Below, piece after piece: positions 10,402-22,749 of a stretch of DNA of 64,000 nucleotides. Each line of letters opens with the position of its first letter. The stretch's first letter is position 1. The position numbers and the translations under genes are program-made. Where the stretch lies: contig JAJJXM010000014.1 of NCBI GenBank assembly GCA_024516155.1, positions 895,752 through 959,751 on the forward strand, given 5' to 3'. Origin of the DNA: Pyronema omphalodes (lineage: Eukaryota; Ascomycota; Pezizomycetes; Pezizales; Pyronemataceae). The notes beneath the pieces are model-generated. The model was not told where the DNA came from, did no database searches, and saw only the letters and a program-made list of their open reading frames with translations.

Positions 10402-13079
10402 AGAGGCTGGTTGTGCCATGAGCAGTGGTCGTATTTGTACTTCGAAAGAACGACGATCTGCATTCCCTGGATGGAGTCATTTGGTGGCTGTAAAATAAAC
10501 TGCTCTTGAAAGCAAAATAACTGGCGAGATATTTTGCAAGTCCATTGAGTCATCATCTCCTGGTACAACAACAAACTTGCATCCCGTGCTCCTGTTTCAT
10601 TTTCTTCTGCCATTGCACGCTGCAGTAATTCAGCACTTTTTCGACACCTTAATGACGTCTCGCGGTGTGCTCGCGGGTGCAAGGGAAGCGAAGGAGAGAA
10701 TAGGCGGCCGAGAGCGCTACTGTTATAATCCTTCATCTGTGCACACCTGCTGATGAAGTACGGCGATACTTTGGTATTGAGAAAAAACTTCCGTTACGTC
10801 GCAGTATCCGTGTACGACTGGGGAGCGGGCGCTTGCGCCTAATGGATAACCCTTCCGTTTTTATCAAGACAGGCTCGTAGAATATGAATAGTGAGTTTTT
10901 TCCGGAAAATGAATGCCATTCATTCGTTTTTCACCCTTCTGAAAGATGTAGTATTGTAGCTCCAGTAGTCTTTTCGGGTGTATATTCAGATGTCACGCTG
11001 GTCACTAGTTTGCCCAACCTTATGGTGGGAGCAGGAATGGCTCTTTTTCACTCTATGCTTCAGCATAATTGTTGCGTGTCCAATTCAATTCCCATTTCAC
11101 TCTTATTCCTTCACCTATCGCGATTCCTGTAGTTTTAGTGATGTTGTGCTATGACATCACATTCGAAATGGTAAACTTTGTCAGTAGGATGCCTTAACAG
11201 TCGCCGGACTGTAGTGAAGCGTCAATCATCTGCGCCACTCTATTCCGCAGCGTGTGTAACGAAATCGCGCTACGCGGTAACCAGGGAATAAGCGCGGGCT
11301 GTAGCTAAACAACCGAAAAAATAGAAGAATTCGCAACTATGATGTTTCTCGACAGATGACAACAGAAATGGTGTTCATGAGTATTAACTTCCGTCAATCT
11401 TTTCGAGGAACTTGGATACGCTTGCTGCGGTTCCCTAGAATTTGTCCTCCTTTCAATCTTTGCTACTCGTGTAAATTCTGACACGGCAATTTTTGATTTC
11501 GATCCCGATCCTGCTGCTACCCTCGATATGATGATTCTTAATCGACCATGGATTCTCTTATTGTGTTGATGGATAAATAGTCTTCTAATGACACCGCTTA
11601 AGGGAGGAGTAACACAGGAAGTTAAATCAACAGCGATGGTAACCATCGTGATAAAAAAACAGGATATTGTCTCGACGCAGCCATTTCTGACGTGTCTTTG
11701 AGATACAAAGACAGTGCTATATGGTTTATCTCGCTGATTTGTACAGAAGGGTACAACATACGCGAAAAGGGTATTCGAGTGACATGGTATGTTCTTGATG
11801 ACCGCAACTTCGTCCCATAGTGCGTCACTCGGTTGTAGCTCAGATACTTCAATTTTTTGAAACGGCCAAAATCTTCAAGGTTTAGTCATGGATAGTAATT
11901 CTTGGCCACGGTTAGCGTATGATGCTATATTACTGATAACTGCGTCAAGGAGCAGGCGTCTAAGCCGCGGTTACTATGTATGATTGAAGATCCCCGTGCT
12001 AGATATTGTTCATGAAGGAAGGTGACATCAAGAATGGAGAGAGCTGGATAGGTATGTGTACCATATTGTTTACAGCCTGGCGTGGCGTGAGGCTGGGAGC
12101 ATTAAAACCTCGTCCTGAACGACAGAACTCCATCTCTGTATACTGCCCACCAAGATGAAACTTAGATGCGTAGATATGAAATGAATGGGGTGTGATAGCA
12201 TAGTCATTCCAAGGCCAACCAGGTGTTTGTGGTGCGGGGGAGAAGTAAGAGAGCGTTTTTCTCTTTGTTGAGGTAAAAGAAAACTGTAAGTCCAGGATGA
12301 AAGTGTAAATATCAATTGCTGATGAAGTGGGGCGGGGCCAATGAATGTATCACCCGGCGTTGCAAATAAACGGCCAATTACTTGAAAAGCCTAGGAGTAA
12401 TGGTACTTTCTCAGTTTCTCCTAGACGTCTTCATGAACTGACTTATTTTCTTGATTGTGCACTGTGATTATTAATAACCCACTACACTATCTGCAACACA
12501 TCGTTCAAACGAATATTTTGTTTCCTGGTCATCGCAAAACGTTTACGAAAAAGTGTGTGGGGGAGAAGGTTTTCGGAAGGCAGAGGGTACTGTATCGTCC
12601 TCTTCCTATTGTTCCCTCTGGCGATTCCACACCTTCCGGGTATCTGCCACTGGGGTCTCAGTTTCAATATCTACCGGAACATGGACACTCCTCTTGCTGA
12701 AGCGAGACATGTTCGCATCGAGGCAGCGCTCAACCGCTTCCGGAGATCAGTGCAACCTCGGGTTTTGGACCAATGCAGATGATCTAGCGGCTCCTGTGGT
12801 CGACTTTACCATGTGATTAAAAATACAAAATATTGAAGCTGAAATACGAAATTCCCAAGTACTTCGGCTGCCATTATTAACATCGAGAGTTTTCATTTTA
12901 ATCGTGTCTTCATTCGCGTGTGCTCTTCTTGCACGCGTAATTCCATTTTCGTGTACTTCCAGGGGCGTTCACTTTGTCGATTGTTTTTTGGTTTTTTTTT
13001 TTTTTTTTGATTATTACATCTGAACTTCTGCAGTTAATTACGCTGTGATTATTCGAATATCGAGATTTTCCGCCACCAT
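10402..13079. other. Long non-coding interval, nothing recognised
   Basis: I scanned both strands. The open frames here (up to 130 codons on the minus strand at 10344-10736 and 113 codons at 11305-11646) lack recognisable domains, introns that extend them, or a codon pattern like the Kelch gene. A T-run of about 17 lies at 12992-13008. Confidence 0.45.
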
Positions 13080-13800
13080 TCGCGCATGCTTTTCGTCCCA
13101 CTTCTCAAGACAATAAACCGTGACATCATTGCCTTGCATAAATGGATAAACATTTATTATGTTTATGAGGTTGCTAGGTACTGAAAGAGCAGCGGCGTTT
13201 TTATCGGGTTAATACCAGGACAGCTCAGATTCCCAGCATGAGAATAGTTTTTTGCACCCTCATTATGTACTATCAAAACTCATTTTGTCCATGAAATCGG
13301 ACAAGGGGATAGGTACTGCAAGAGCAGCGGTGTTTTTATCGGCTAAATACAAGGACAGCTCAGATTCCCCGTATGAGAATAGTTTTTTGCACCCTGATTA
13401 TGTAATATCCTTAGAGCTGTAATGTACGATCCTATTTTGCATCACTACATTTGTATTCATTTATTGTACCAACGGTTTCATTTGCACTGATAGAATATTC
13501 CTGTCGGTCCCAATGACCGCTATCTAATTAGGCAGTGTAGGACCGTATATCTTCATTTTTTCTGATTACGGTTCTTTTATTTGCGCTTCAGAATATCCTA
13601 CACCATCAAACCGACCACAGTGGAATACATGCCGGATATTTCATATTGGGCACCACTGTCGTGGTTGATGAGCAGTGTTTGTAGCTGGTGGACGGTCTGT
13701 CGTCAAAAGTGCGCTTGTTATACTCTAGCAGTGCGACATACGTATGGTCTTGGTTCGGTGGCACAATTCTTTTGGCCCTCCATGTACAAATGCATTGCCG
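13080..13800. repeat. Dispersed repeat B, copy 2 (without the transposons), with internal tandem duplication
   Basis: This copy is continuous where copy 1 is split. It contains a tandem duplication of about 130 bp: AGAGCAGCGGnGTTTTTATC and GAGAATAGTTTTTTGCACCC recur at 13187-13262 and 13319-13393. No coding frame is supported. Confidence 0.65.
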
Positions 13801-14679
13801 TCACTCCTTCGGGATCTTTTCTCCACATCGATACGTTGAGATATGTTCTCGCAATGCTAATGATACCCCTTGATTGTTGGAGAGCGTGGATTTGTTGCCC
13901 GTCTTTCGAGGCAATGTATTTACAGGCAAGACTTTCATTCCACATACTGTCGGTTTCGGCCGTGTATATTTTCCTTCCTGCATTTTGAACGTTTCCATCA
14001 TTTTGCGTGGAAAGGGTGCAGCTGCTTAGGTTGTTTGGTTGTCAGCAGTAGCCACTCTCCAGTCTCATTGCCTCGCAGTGGCACCCAGTTGTGAAGTGAA
14101 ATTCGTAATTGTACAAGTATCCTTTTTATCAAATAAATACGAACAATCAAATGAATAAGATAAATATACAATCTAAATTACGTGAGAACGTTACATCTTT
14201 CCCAACTGCGTTTCGCTGCTTGAAGACCCACGAAGACTCACATACACGACTTTCGCGGATACTCTACATGTCCACAGTCAACCCTCGCAGCCACCTCGCT
14301 TCGACCCTACACGTAGAATCACAGTCCCATATTCTCCAAATGAATCAAAAAATAACACGAATCACAAATAAATACTCAAAATAAATATTAAAATAAATAA
14401 TCCAAAACATCAAATCATCTCATACATAAATACATAAATGCATAAATGCATTTATCCATTGCACGTTCGCTACATGTTGCAAGGTGTCGAGTGCATTCAT
14501 TCCTCCATCAACCTCCATCATGTGTGCAAAACGAAAGACACGGAATCTTCCGTGTGCAGACCTGCGAGGATTGTAGCCTGATAACCATGTAGTTAGAATG
14601 AGCCTATTTGTGTAATCAGATGGCACAGGTTATTTTTGTTTGTTTGTTCGGGGTGGAGTTGTTTATTGAGTCGGGGCAA

Positions 14680-15510
14680 TCTGGGGGAAGGAGGGAGGAA
14701 GAGAAGAGCGGATGATGGGAGATTACAAATGAAGATGACGGAATTGACAAAAGTAAAGAGAATAGTACGAATAGATAAAGAGGGATTCGAAAAGATAATG
14801 AAGAGTATTGGTAGATAAAGCGATGAGAAGGAGTAAGATAATAAAGGATTACGAGGCAATGCGAAAGAGAATTGGACAGTGCGTGTGAATAAGGAAGAAT
14901 GGAAAAACAATCACAAAACACTACGAGCGAAGAAGCAGGAATGGGAGGAAAGAATAAAAGAGTGCGAAGGAATGAATGGAGGAGAAATGGTGATGAAGAT
15001 ATGGCAGTCAACATCACTAAGGCAGGATAGAAAACCAACCATAAACCACTACGGACGAAGAAGTAGGAATAGCAAAGCAGAGGCAGGATAATAGGAAAGT
15101 AAACATGAATAGACAGACAAGAAAAGGAACCATACAACTACGGATGAAATAGAAGGAATCGGAAGAATAATGAGATGATTCGAGGAACGAAGAAAGGGTG
15201 ATAAAACAACTACATCGGAAAGAAAGAGGGAATACCAAAAGTGAAAAGCACTCACAATAAGTATGAGGGAATAGAGATAACCGAATCAAGAGTGGTAGAA
15301 GAGCAAGCTGAAAACGAGGAGAGATTACCAGAAGGGATCAGTGATCAAGTAAGCAAGAAGAAATTGAAGAGATCAAGAGAGAGAGAGGAAGTCACACAGT
15401 TAATCAGGGACGATGAGAGGGATAATAAAACAGTACAACTGAAAAATTGGGAATTGGAAACGACAGTTAACGAGTACGGAAGGAATGGGAATGATGATAG
15501 GAGAAATATA
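14680..15510. repeat. Purine-rich tract, unit 1
   Basis: The plus strand is strongly biased to A and G for about 830 bp (GAAGGAGGGAGGAAGAGAAG near 14685). Open frames on both strands follow from this bias. The strand asymmetry is shared with unit 2 (about 19070-19905), with 2640-3620 and with 50840-51235. Confidence 0.7.
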
Positions 15511-15846
15511 TAGTTTGTTAATATATAGTTTATTTTTTTATATAGTTTGTTGATATATAGTTTGTTATTATACAGTTTGTGAATATATAGTTTGTTAATA
15601 TATAGTTTGTTGATTAAATTCATTCGATATTTACAGCGTATTTCTGCATTTTAGTCCAGAAGCATAGTGTAAAATTCGTGCCATGGAGGCTCTGGTGTGG
15701 CGATGAGGCCGGGTGACGTTGCCGTGAAGCCGAGTGACCCCACATGAACCGTGATACAGAAACCACCTTCCGCCATCCCACCATCCTTTTGCCAACATTG
15801 CAAAGCAACAAATCAAAGAAATACAGCCAGCATTGCAGCAAAAAGA

Positions 15847-15964
15847 GCCCACGGCTGGAATTGAACCAGCGTCCTTCTCAAAGCTTAACATGACGTTTCG
15901 TGCCATCAGTCGGCAGTACTGAGCCTGTCACAAGTGAGATATGATACCACTACACCACGCGGGC
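15847..15964 (-). tRNA. tRNA-like gene with a 46-nt intron, unit 1 (anticodon possibly TGT, Thr)
   Basis: On the minus strand the 118-nt segment has a 7-bp acceptor stem (GCCCGCG with CGTGGGC, one G-T pair), an A box TGGTGTAGTGG, a 5-bp anticodon stem (TCTCA with TGAGA), and a T arm GCTGG-TTCAATT-CCAGC that holds the B box GGTTCAATTCC. The anticodon halves are separated by about 46 nt, as in intron-containing nuclear tRNA genes. Taking the loop as CTTGTG+T gives anticodon TGT. Position 37 is G where Thr tRNAs normally have A, so it may be a pseudogene or a tRNA-derived promoter of the repeat. Confidence 0.55.
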
Positions 15965-17626
15965 ACCTGGTTAACCATACATGTCAGAACTAATACTTAT
16001 GCCCGTCCAAAACAAGGAAAAAAAGCACGTGAAACGATTTACCCTCCCATATGCAGCTCATCTTGCCCATTACCTCCACTTTCAGCGTGCACAATCTGTC
16101 ACATCCATCACCATGTACTCCCGGAATCACGCAACACCATCACGACAATTTTATGTTGCTTTACATATATTCAACATCCCAATCAAAAATCTGTTTAATA
16201 ATGAATTTATAAAAACAAAATTCATACAACTCGAGAAAAGAAAAAGAAAACCAGAAATAAAGGAGGAAATAAATGAATAAAAAATACAGCACGGGAAGAA
16301 TATTTTCCGTATGCGACCGTCACTGCACGCAAGAAATCACAAGACAAACTACAATTGCCTCAACATCAGTATCGCAAGGCACGATAAGAAAAACGAATAT
16401 TTCACCCAACAAGGGTAATCATTCACTACAAATACTATCCGTCACTGAAGAACAAAACCCATCTGCTGCACAAACAGACTGCCGGGACAAACTGCAATCG
16501 CTTCAACAGGAGTCTGTCAATGTACCGTGACAGAAATTGACACTTCACCTGATAAAGATAATTATTCAACCCAAATATGTTTAGTTTTAATCCATTTATA
16601 CCACCCCGCCGAAAAAACAAGCAGAATATCATCACTGCGACCTCTTCACCAGGAAGAATGACATAAAAGACACTCCAAATACATCCTATCACAATTACAT
16701 CTCGCCTTTCCCACTGTTTCCGAAGCCAGTCTTGTGGAGGAATATTCACCGAGCGCCCGAGTGACGTCACATGACTAACCCCTGTTCCAGCGAGCCTCGA
16801 TCTATGCCCGTCTTTCGGGGCAATGTATTTACAGGCAAGACTTTCATTACATATACTGTCTGTTGTATTCGTGTAGATCTTCCTCTTTGTATTTTAAACA
16901 TTTCCATTATTTAGCGTGCGATAGGTATACAGTGGCGGAAACCTGACTACTCCTCGGCTTCATCGCCTCACCGCACCATACACCGTTCGTCGCCAGTCGC
17001 GAGTTATCAACGCAGAATCCACAATTGTATAATCATGGTTCCCAGAAAACAGATGAAAGAATGCAAATGAATAAGATAAATATACAATCTAAATCACGTG
17101 GGAACGTTACATATTTTCTAACTGCGTTTCGCTGCTTGGAGACTCACCAAGTGTCACGTATTGGACCGCCACAGTTAGTCTACATTCTGATTATCCGCTT
17201 GGATAGCATGCGTTTTCTTTCCGTTAGTAATACTACGCCCTCCGTCTCTTTGATTTGAACATTCCCAACCTTTGACACTCTCATCTCCACTTGTCCGTCT
17301 CTCCTCTTCTCTGACTTCACCCTCAACTTTGTATTGTACTCTTCTCTGACTTCCCCCCGTCATCACGATCCTTCTCCTGTGCCTGTATCCATTCTGCGGT
17401 GTCAATCTTGGTAGTAGAGATCATGGTAGTAAAGGGCATTGGTTCCAACGGAAGAGTATAGATAGTATCCACCTGGAGTGGAGCGGGCTTGTCAATTGTC
17501 AGTTCCCAGTGCTTCTGGTCTGCTTCATTCTGTTAGTCTGTATTTTTGTAGCCTTCTTCTATCAATCTAGAAGCTGGATTTCAACACTCATCACGTTGTG
17601 TCTGCTGTTACATTTATTGTTGTCCA

Positions 17627-17982
17627 CATTCCCACTGACAACAATTCCCACTGACAACAATTCCCACTGACAACAATTCCTACTAACAACAATTCCCACT
17701 GACAACAATTCTCTCTGACATGCATTCTCTTTGATATGACTTCCCTCTGGCAAATACTTCCCTCTAACATAAAGTCCCTCTGGCATGAATTCCCTGTAGC
17801 ATAGATTCCTTCTCGCATAAATTCCCTCTTGCATAAATTCCCTCTTGCATAAATTCCCTGGAGCATAAATTCCCTGGAGCATAAATTCCCTCTAGCATAG
17901 AATCCCTCTTGCATAAATTCCCTCTTGCATAAAGTCCCTCGAGCATAAATTCCCTCTAGCATAAATTCCCTCTGGCATAAAT
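17627..17982. repeat. 16-bp minisatellite, unit 1
   Basis: Two related blocks: AACAATTCCCACTGAC units first, then ATTCCCTCTTGCATAA and variants (TCTAGC, TCTGGC, TGGAGC). Because 16 is not a multiple of 3 and the unit has no stop on the minus strand, all three minus frames stay open and give a 143-codon repetitive frame. I take this as a by-product of the repeat and not as a protein gene. Confidence 0.88.
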
Positions 17983-19069
17983 CGTAAATCAGAAAACCTC
18001 GCCAATTCCACGGTTCGAACACAAGACCTGTGAGTCTATAGGGTTAGTTCAGGACGGCTGTATTTGGAAACCTACAATATCAATATACCATTCTCACATC
18101 AGCCATTATGGCTTATTTCAACCCATGATTTGTGGTATATGACCTGCGGTGACAATGCAGAGGGGTCGCTTCTTGAATAAATGTCGCCCGATATTTGACA
18201 AAAGTTGTGTGAGAACAGGACACGGAGGTTCAATAATCAAACCCGAGTGACTTCACATGACTAACCCCTGTTCCAGCGAGCCTCGATCTATGCCCGTCTT
18301 TCGAGGCAATGTATTTACAGGCAAGACTTTCATTCCACATACTGTCGGTTTCGGCCGTGTATATTTTCCTTCCTGCATTTTGAACGTTTCCATCATTTTG
18401 CGTGGAAAAGGTGCAGCTGCTTAGGTTGTTTGGTTGTCAGCAGTAGCCACTCTCCAGTCTCATTGCCTCGCAGTGGCACCCAGTTGTGAAGTGAAATTCG
18501 TAATTGTACAAGTATCCTTTTTATCAAATAAATACGAACAATCAAATGAATAAGATAAATATACAATCTAAATTACGTGAGAACGTTACATCTTTCCCAA
18601 CTGCGTTTCGCTGCTTGAAGACCCACGAAGACTCACATACACGACTTTCGCGGATACTCTACATGTCCACAGTCAACCCTCGCAGCCACCTCGCTTCGAC
18701 CCTACACGTAGAATCACAGTCCCATATTCTCCAAATGAATCAAAAAATAACACGAATCACAAATAAATACTCAAAATAAATATTAAAATAAATAATCCAA
18801 AACATCAAATCATCTCATACATAAATACATAAATGCATAAATGCATTTATCCATTGCACGTTCGCTACATGTTGCAAGGTGTCGAGTGCATTCATTCCTC
18901 CATCAACCTCCATCATGTGTGCAAAACGAAAGACACGGAATCTTCCGTGTGCAGACCTGCGAGGATTGTAGCCTGATAACCATGTAGTTAGAATGAGCCT
19001 ATTTGTGTGATCAGATGGCACAGCTTATTTTTATTTGTTTATTCAGGGTGGAGTTGTTTATGGAATCGT

Positions 19070-19905
19070 GGCAATTTGGGGGAAGGAGGGGGGAAGAGAA
19101 GAGCGGATGATGGGAGATTACAAATGAAGGAGGCGGAATTGGCAAAAGTTAAGAGAATAGTACGAACAGATAAAGAGGGATGTGGAAAGATAATGAAGAG
19201 TATTGGTGAATAAAGCGATGAGAAGGAGTAAGATAATAAAGGATTACGAGGCAATGCGAAGGAGAATTGGACAGTGCATGTGAATAAGGAAGAATGGAAA
19301 AACAATCACAAAACACTACGAACGAAGAAGCAGGAATGGGAGGAAAGAATAAAACAGTGCGAAGGAATGAATAGAGGAGAAATGGTGATGAAGATATGGC
19401 AGTCAACGTCACTAAGGCAGGATAGAAAACCAACCATAAACCACTACGGACGAAGAAGTAGGAATAGCAAAGCAGAGGCAGGATAATAGGCAAGTAAACA
19501 TGAATAGACAGACAAGAAAAGGAACCATACAACTACGGATGAAATAGAAGGAATCGGAAGAATAATGAGATGATTCGAGGAACGAAGAAAGGGTGATAAA
19601 ACAACTACATCGGAAAGAAAGAGGGAATACCAAAAGTGAAAAGCACTCACAATAAGTATGAGGGAATAGAGATAACCGAATCAAGAGTGGTAGAAGAGCA
19701 AGCTGAAAACGAGGAGAGATTACCAGAAGGGATCAGTGATCAAGTAAGCAAGAAGAAATTGAAGAGATCAAGAGAGAGAGAGGAAGTCACACAGTTAATC
19801 AGGGACGATGAGAGGGATAATAAAACAGTACAACTGAAAAATTGGGAATTGGAAACGACAGTTAACGAGTACGGAAGGAATGGGAATGATGATAGGAGAA
19901 ATATA
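19070..19905. repeat. Purine-rich tract, unit 2
   Basis: Same tract as at 14680-15510 with a handful of substitutions; identical structure and no coding support. Confidence 0.7.
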
Positions 19906-20241
19906 TAGTTTGTTAATATATAGTTTATTTTTTTATATAGTTTGTTGATATATAGTTTGTTATTATACAGTTTGTGAATATATAGTTTGTTAATATATAG
20001 TTTGTTGATTAAATTCATTCGATATTTACAGCGTATTTCTGCATTTTAGTCCAGAAGCATAGTGTAAAATTCGTGCCATGGAGGCTCTGGTGTGGCGATG
20101 AGGCCGGGTGACGTTGCCGTGAAGCCGAGTGACCCCACATGAACCGTGATACAGAAACCACCTTCCGCCATCCCACCATCCTTTTGCCAACATTGCAAAG
20201 CAACAAATCAAAGAAATACAGCCAGCATTGCAGCAAAAAGA

Positions 20242-20359
20242 GCCCACGGCTGGAATTGAACCAGCGTCCTTCTCAAAGCTTAACATGACGTTTCGTGCCA
20301 TCAGTCGGCAGTACTGAGCCTGTCACAAGTGAGATATGATACCACTACACCACGCGGGC
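20242..20359 (-). tRNA. tRNA-like gene with a 46-nt intron, unit 2
   Basis: Identical in sequence to the unit 1 copy, 4395 bp away. Stems, A box and B box are all kept. Same caution about function applies. Confidence 0.55.
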
Positions 20360-22021
20360 ACCTGGTTAACCATACATGTCAGAACTAATACTTATGCCCG
20401 TCCAAAACAAGGAAAAAAAGCACGTGAAACGATTTACCCTCCCATATGCAGCTCATCTTGCCCATTACCTCCACTTTCAGCGTGCACAATCTGTCACATC
20501 CATCACCATGTACTCCCGGAATCACGCAACACCATCACGACAATTTTATGTTGCTTTACATATATTCAACATCCCAATCAAAAATCTGTTTAATAATGAA
20601 TTTATAAAAACAAAATTCATACAACTCGAGAAAAGAAAAAGAAAACCAGAAATAAAGGAGGAAATAAATGAATAAAAAATACAGCACGGGAAGAATATTT
20701 TCCGTATGCGACCGTCACTGCACGCAAGAAATCACAAGACAAACTACAATTGCCTCAACATCAGTATCGCAAGGCACGATAAGAAAAACGAATATTTCAC
20801 CCAACAAGGGTAATCATTCACTACAAATACTATCCGTCACTGAAGAACAAAACCCATCTGCTGCACAAACAGACTGCCGGGACAAACTGCAATCGCTTCA
20901 ACAGGAGTCTGTCAATGTACCGTGACAGAAATTGACACTTCACCTGATAAAGATAATTATTCAACCCAAATATGTTTAGTTTTAATCCATTTATACCACC
21001 CCGCCGAAAAAACAAGCAGAATATCATCACTGCGACCTCTTCACCAGGAAGAATGACATAAAAGACACTCCAAATACATCCTATCACAATTACATCTCGC
21101 CTTTCCCACTGTTTCCGAAGCCAGTCTTGTGGAGGAATATTCACCGAGCGCCCGAGTGACGTCACATGACTAACCCCTGTTCCAGCGAGCCTCGATCTAT
21201 GCCCGTCTTTCGGGGCAATGTATTTACAGGCAAGACTTTCATTACATATACTGTCTGTTGTATTCGTGTAGATCTTCCTCTTTGTATTTTAAACATTTCC
21301 ATTATTTAGCGTGCGATAGGTATACAGTGGCGGAAACCTGACTACTCCTCGGCTTCATCGCCTCACCGCACCATACACCGTTCGTCGCCAGTCGCGAGTT
21401 ATCAACGCAGAATCCACAATTGTATAATCATGGTTCCCAGAAAACAGATGAAAGAATGCAAATGAATAAGATAAATATACAATCTAAATCACGTGGGAAC
21501 GTTACATATTTTCTAACTGCGTTTCGCTGCTTGGAGACTCACCAAGTGTCACGTATTGGACCGCCACAGTTAGTCTACATTCTCATTATCCGCTTGGATA
21601 GCATGCGTTTTCTTTCCGTTAGTAATACTACGCCCTCCGTCTCTTTGATTTGAACATTCCCAACCTTTGACACTCTCATCTCCACTTGTCCGTCTCTCCT
21701 CTTCTCTGACTTCACCCTCAACTTTGTATTGTACTCTTCTCTGACTTCCCCCCGTCATCACGATCCTTCTCCTGTGCCTGTATCCATTCTGCGGTGTCAA
21801 TCTTGGTAGTAGAGATCATGGTAGTAAAGGGCATTGGTTCCAACGGAAGAGTATAGATAGTATCCACCTGGAGTGGAGCGGGCTTGTCAATTGTCAGTTC
21901 CCAGTGCTTCTGGTCTGCTTCATTCTGTTAGTCTGTATTTTTGTAGCCTTCTTCTATCAATCTAGAAGCTGGATTTCAACACTCATCACGTTGTGTCTGC
22001 TGTTACATTTATTGTTGTCCA

Positions 22022-22440
22022 CATTCCCACTGACAACAATTCCCACTGACAACAATTCCTACTAACAACAATTCCCACTGACAACAATTCTCTCTGACAT
22101 GCATTCTCTTTGATATGGCTTCCCTCTGGCAAATACTTCCCTCTAACATAAAGTCCCTCTGGCATGAATTCCCTCTAGCATAGATTCCTTCTCGCATAAA
22201 TTCCCTCTTGCATAAATTCCCTCTTGCATAAATTCCGTCTTGCATAAATTCCCTCTTGCATAAATTCCCTCTTGCATAAATTCCCTCTTGCATAAATTTC
22301 CTCTTGCATAAATTTCCTCTAGCATAGAATCCCTCTGGCATAGATCCCTTCTCCCATGAATTCCCTCTCCCATAAATTCCCTCTCCCATAAATTCCCTCT
22401 TGCATAAATTCCCTCTAGCATAAATTCCCTCTGGCATAAA
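22022..22440. repeat. 16-bp minisatellite, unit 2 (four repeats longer)
   Basis: Same array as unit 1 but 64 bp longer. The CACTGAC block has one unit fewer and the CATAA block five more. Some units have the variant ATTCCCTCTCCCATAA, absent from unit 1, so the block has been re-amplified independently. Confidence 0.88.
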
Positions 22441-22749
22441 TCATAAATCAGAAAACCTCGCCGATTCCACGGTTCGAACACAAGACCTGTGAATCTATAG
22501 GGTTAGTTCAGGACGGCTGTATTTGGAAACCTACAATATCAATATACCATTCTCACATCAGCCATTATGGCTTATTTCAACCCATGATTTGTGGTATATG
22601 ACCTGCGGTGACAATGCAGAGGGGTCGCTTCTTGAATAAATGTCGCCCGATATTTGACAAAAGTTGTGTGAGAACAGGACACGGAGGTTCAATAATCAAA
22701 CCCGAGTGACGTCACATGACTAACCCCTGTTCCAGCGAGCCTCGATCTA

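Larger units (their letters stand above)
13896..18290. repeat. Tandem array unit 1, 4395 bp
   Basis: The unit runs from TGCCCGTCTTTCGAGGCAAT to the same words 4395 bp later. In order it holds: a 400-bp head segment; a block with CATAAATGCATAAATGCATT (about 14440); a purine-rich tract (14680-15510); an AT-rich TATAGTTTGTTAATA repeat block (15510-15620); a tRNA-like gene; a diverged second head segment (16804 on); and a 16-bp minisatellite. It has no protein-coding frame I would accept. Its left end lacks the CACATGACTAACCCCTG preface seen before every later head, so the array is truncated on this side. Confidence 0.9.
18291..22749. repeat. Tandem array unit 2, 4459 bp
   Basis: It repeats unit 1 almost base for base; clusters of differences are near 19020-19300. 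It is 64 bp longer than unit 1, all of it in the minisatellite between the landmarks at 17405/21800 and 18290/22749. Head preface CACATGACTAACCCCTG is present at both ends. Confidence 0.9.

Noticed and set aside
10823..10860. Resemblance to the 5' half of an Arg tRNA (GCCTAATGGATAA)
   Set aside because: No B box or 3' acceptor half follows; at most a fragment.
12553..12782. 75-codon frame with a hydrophobic start, possible small secreted protein
   Set aside because: No cysteine pattern or neighbouring promoter; length is within chance for this region.
17591..18022. Repetitive 143-codon frame (GIYARGNLCKREFMQE repeats), also at 22009-22437
   Set aside because: Product of a 16-bp minisatellite open in all minus frames; unit number differs between copies and no start context or homologue is apparent.
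22022..22440. CRISPR-like array of short repeats
   Set aside because: Repeats are directly adjacent without unique spacers, and the genome is eukaryotic.
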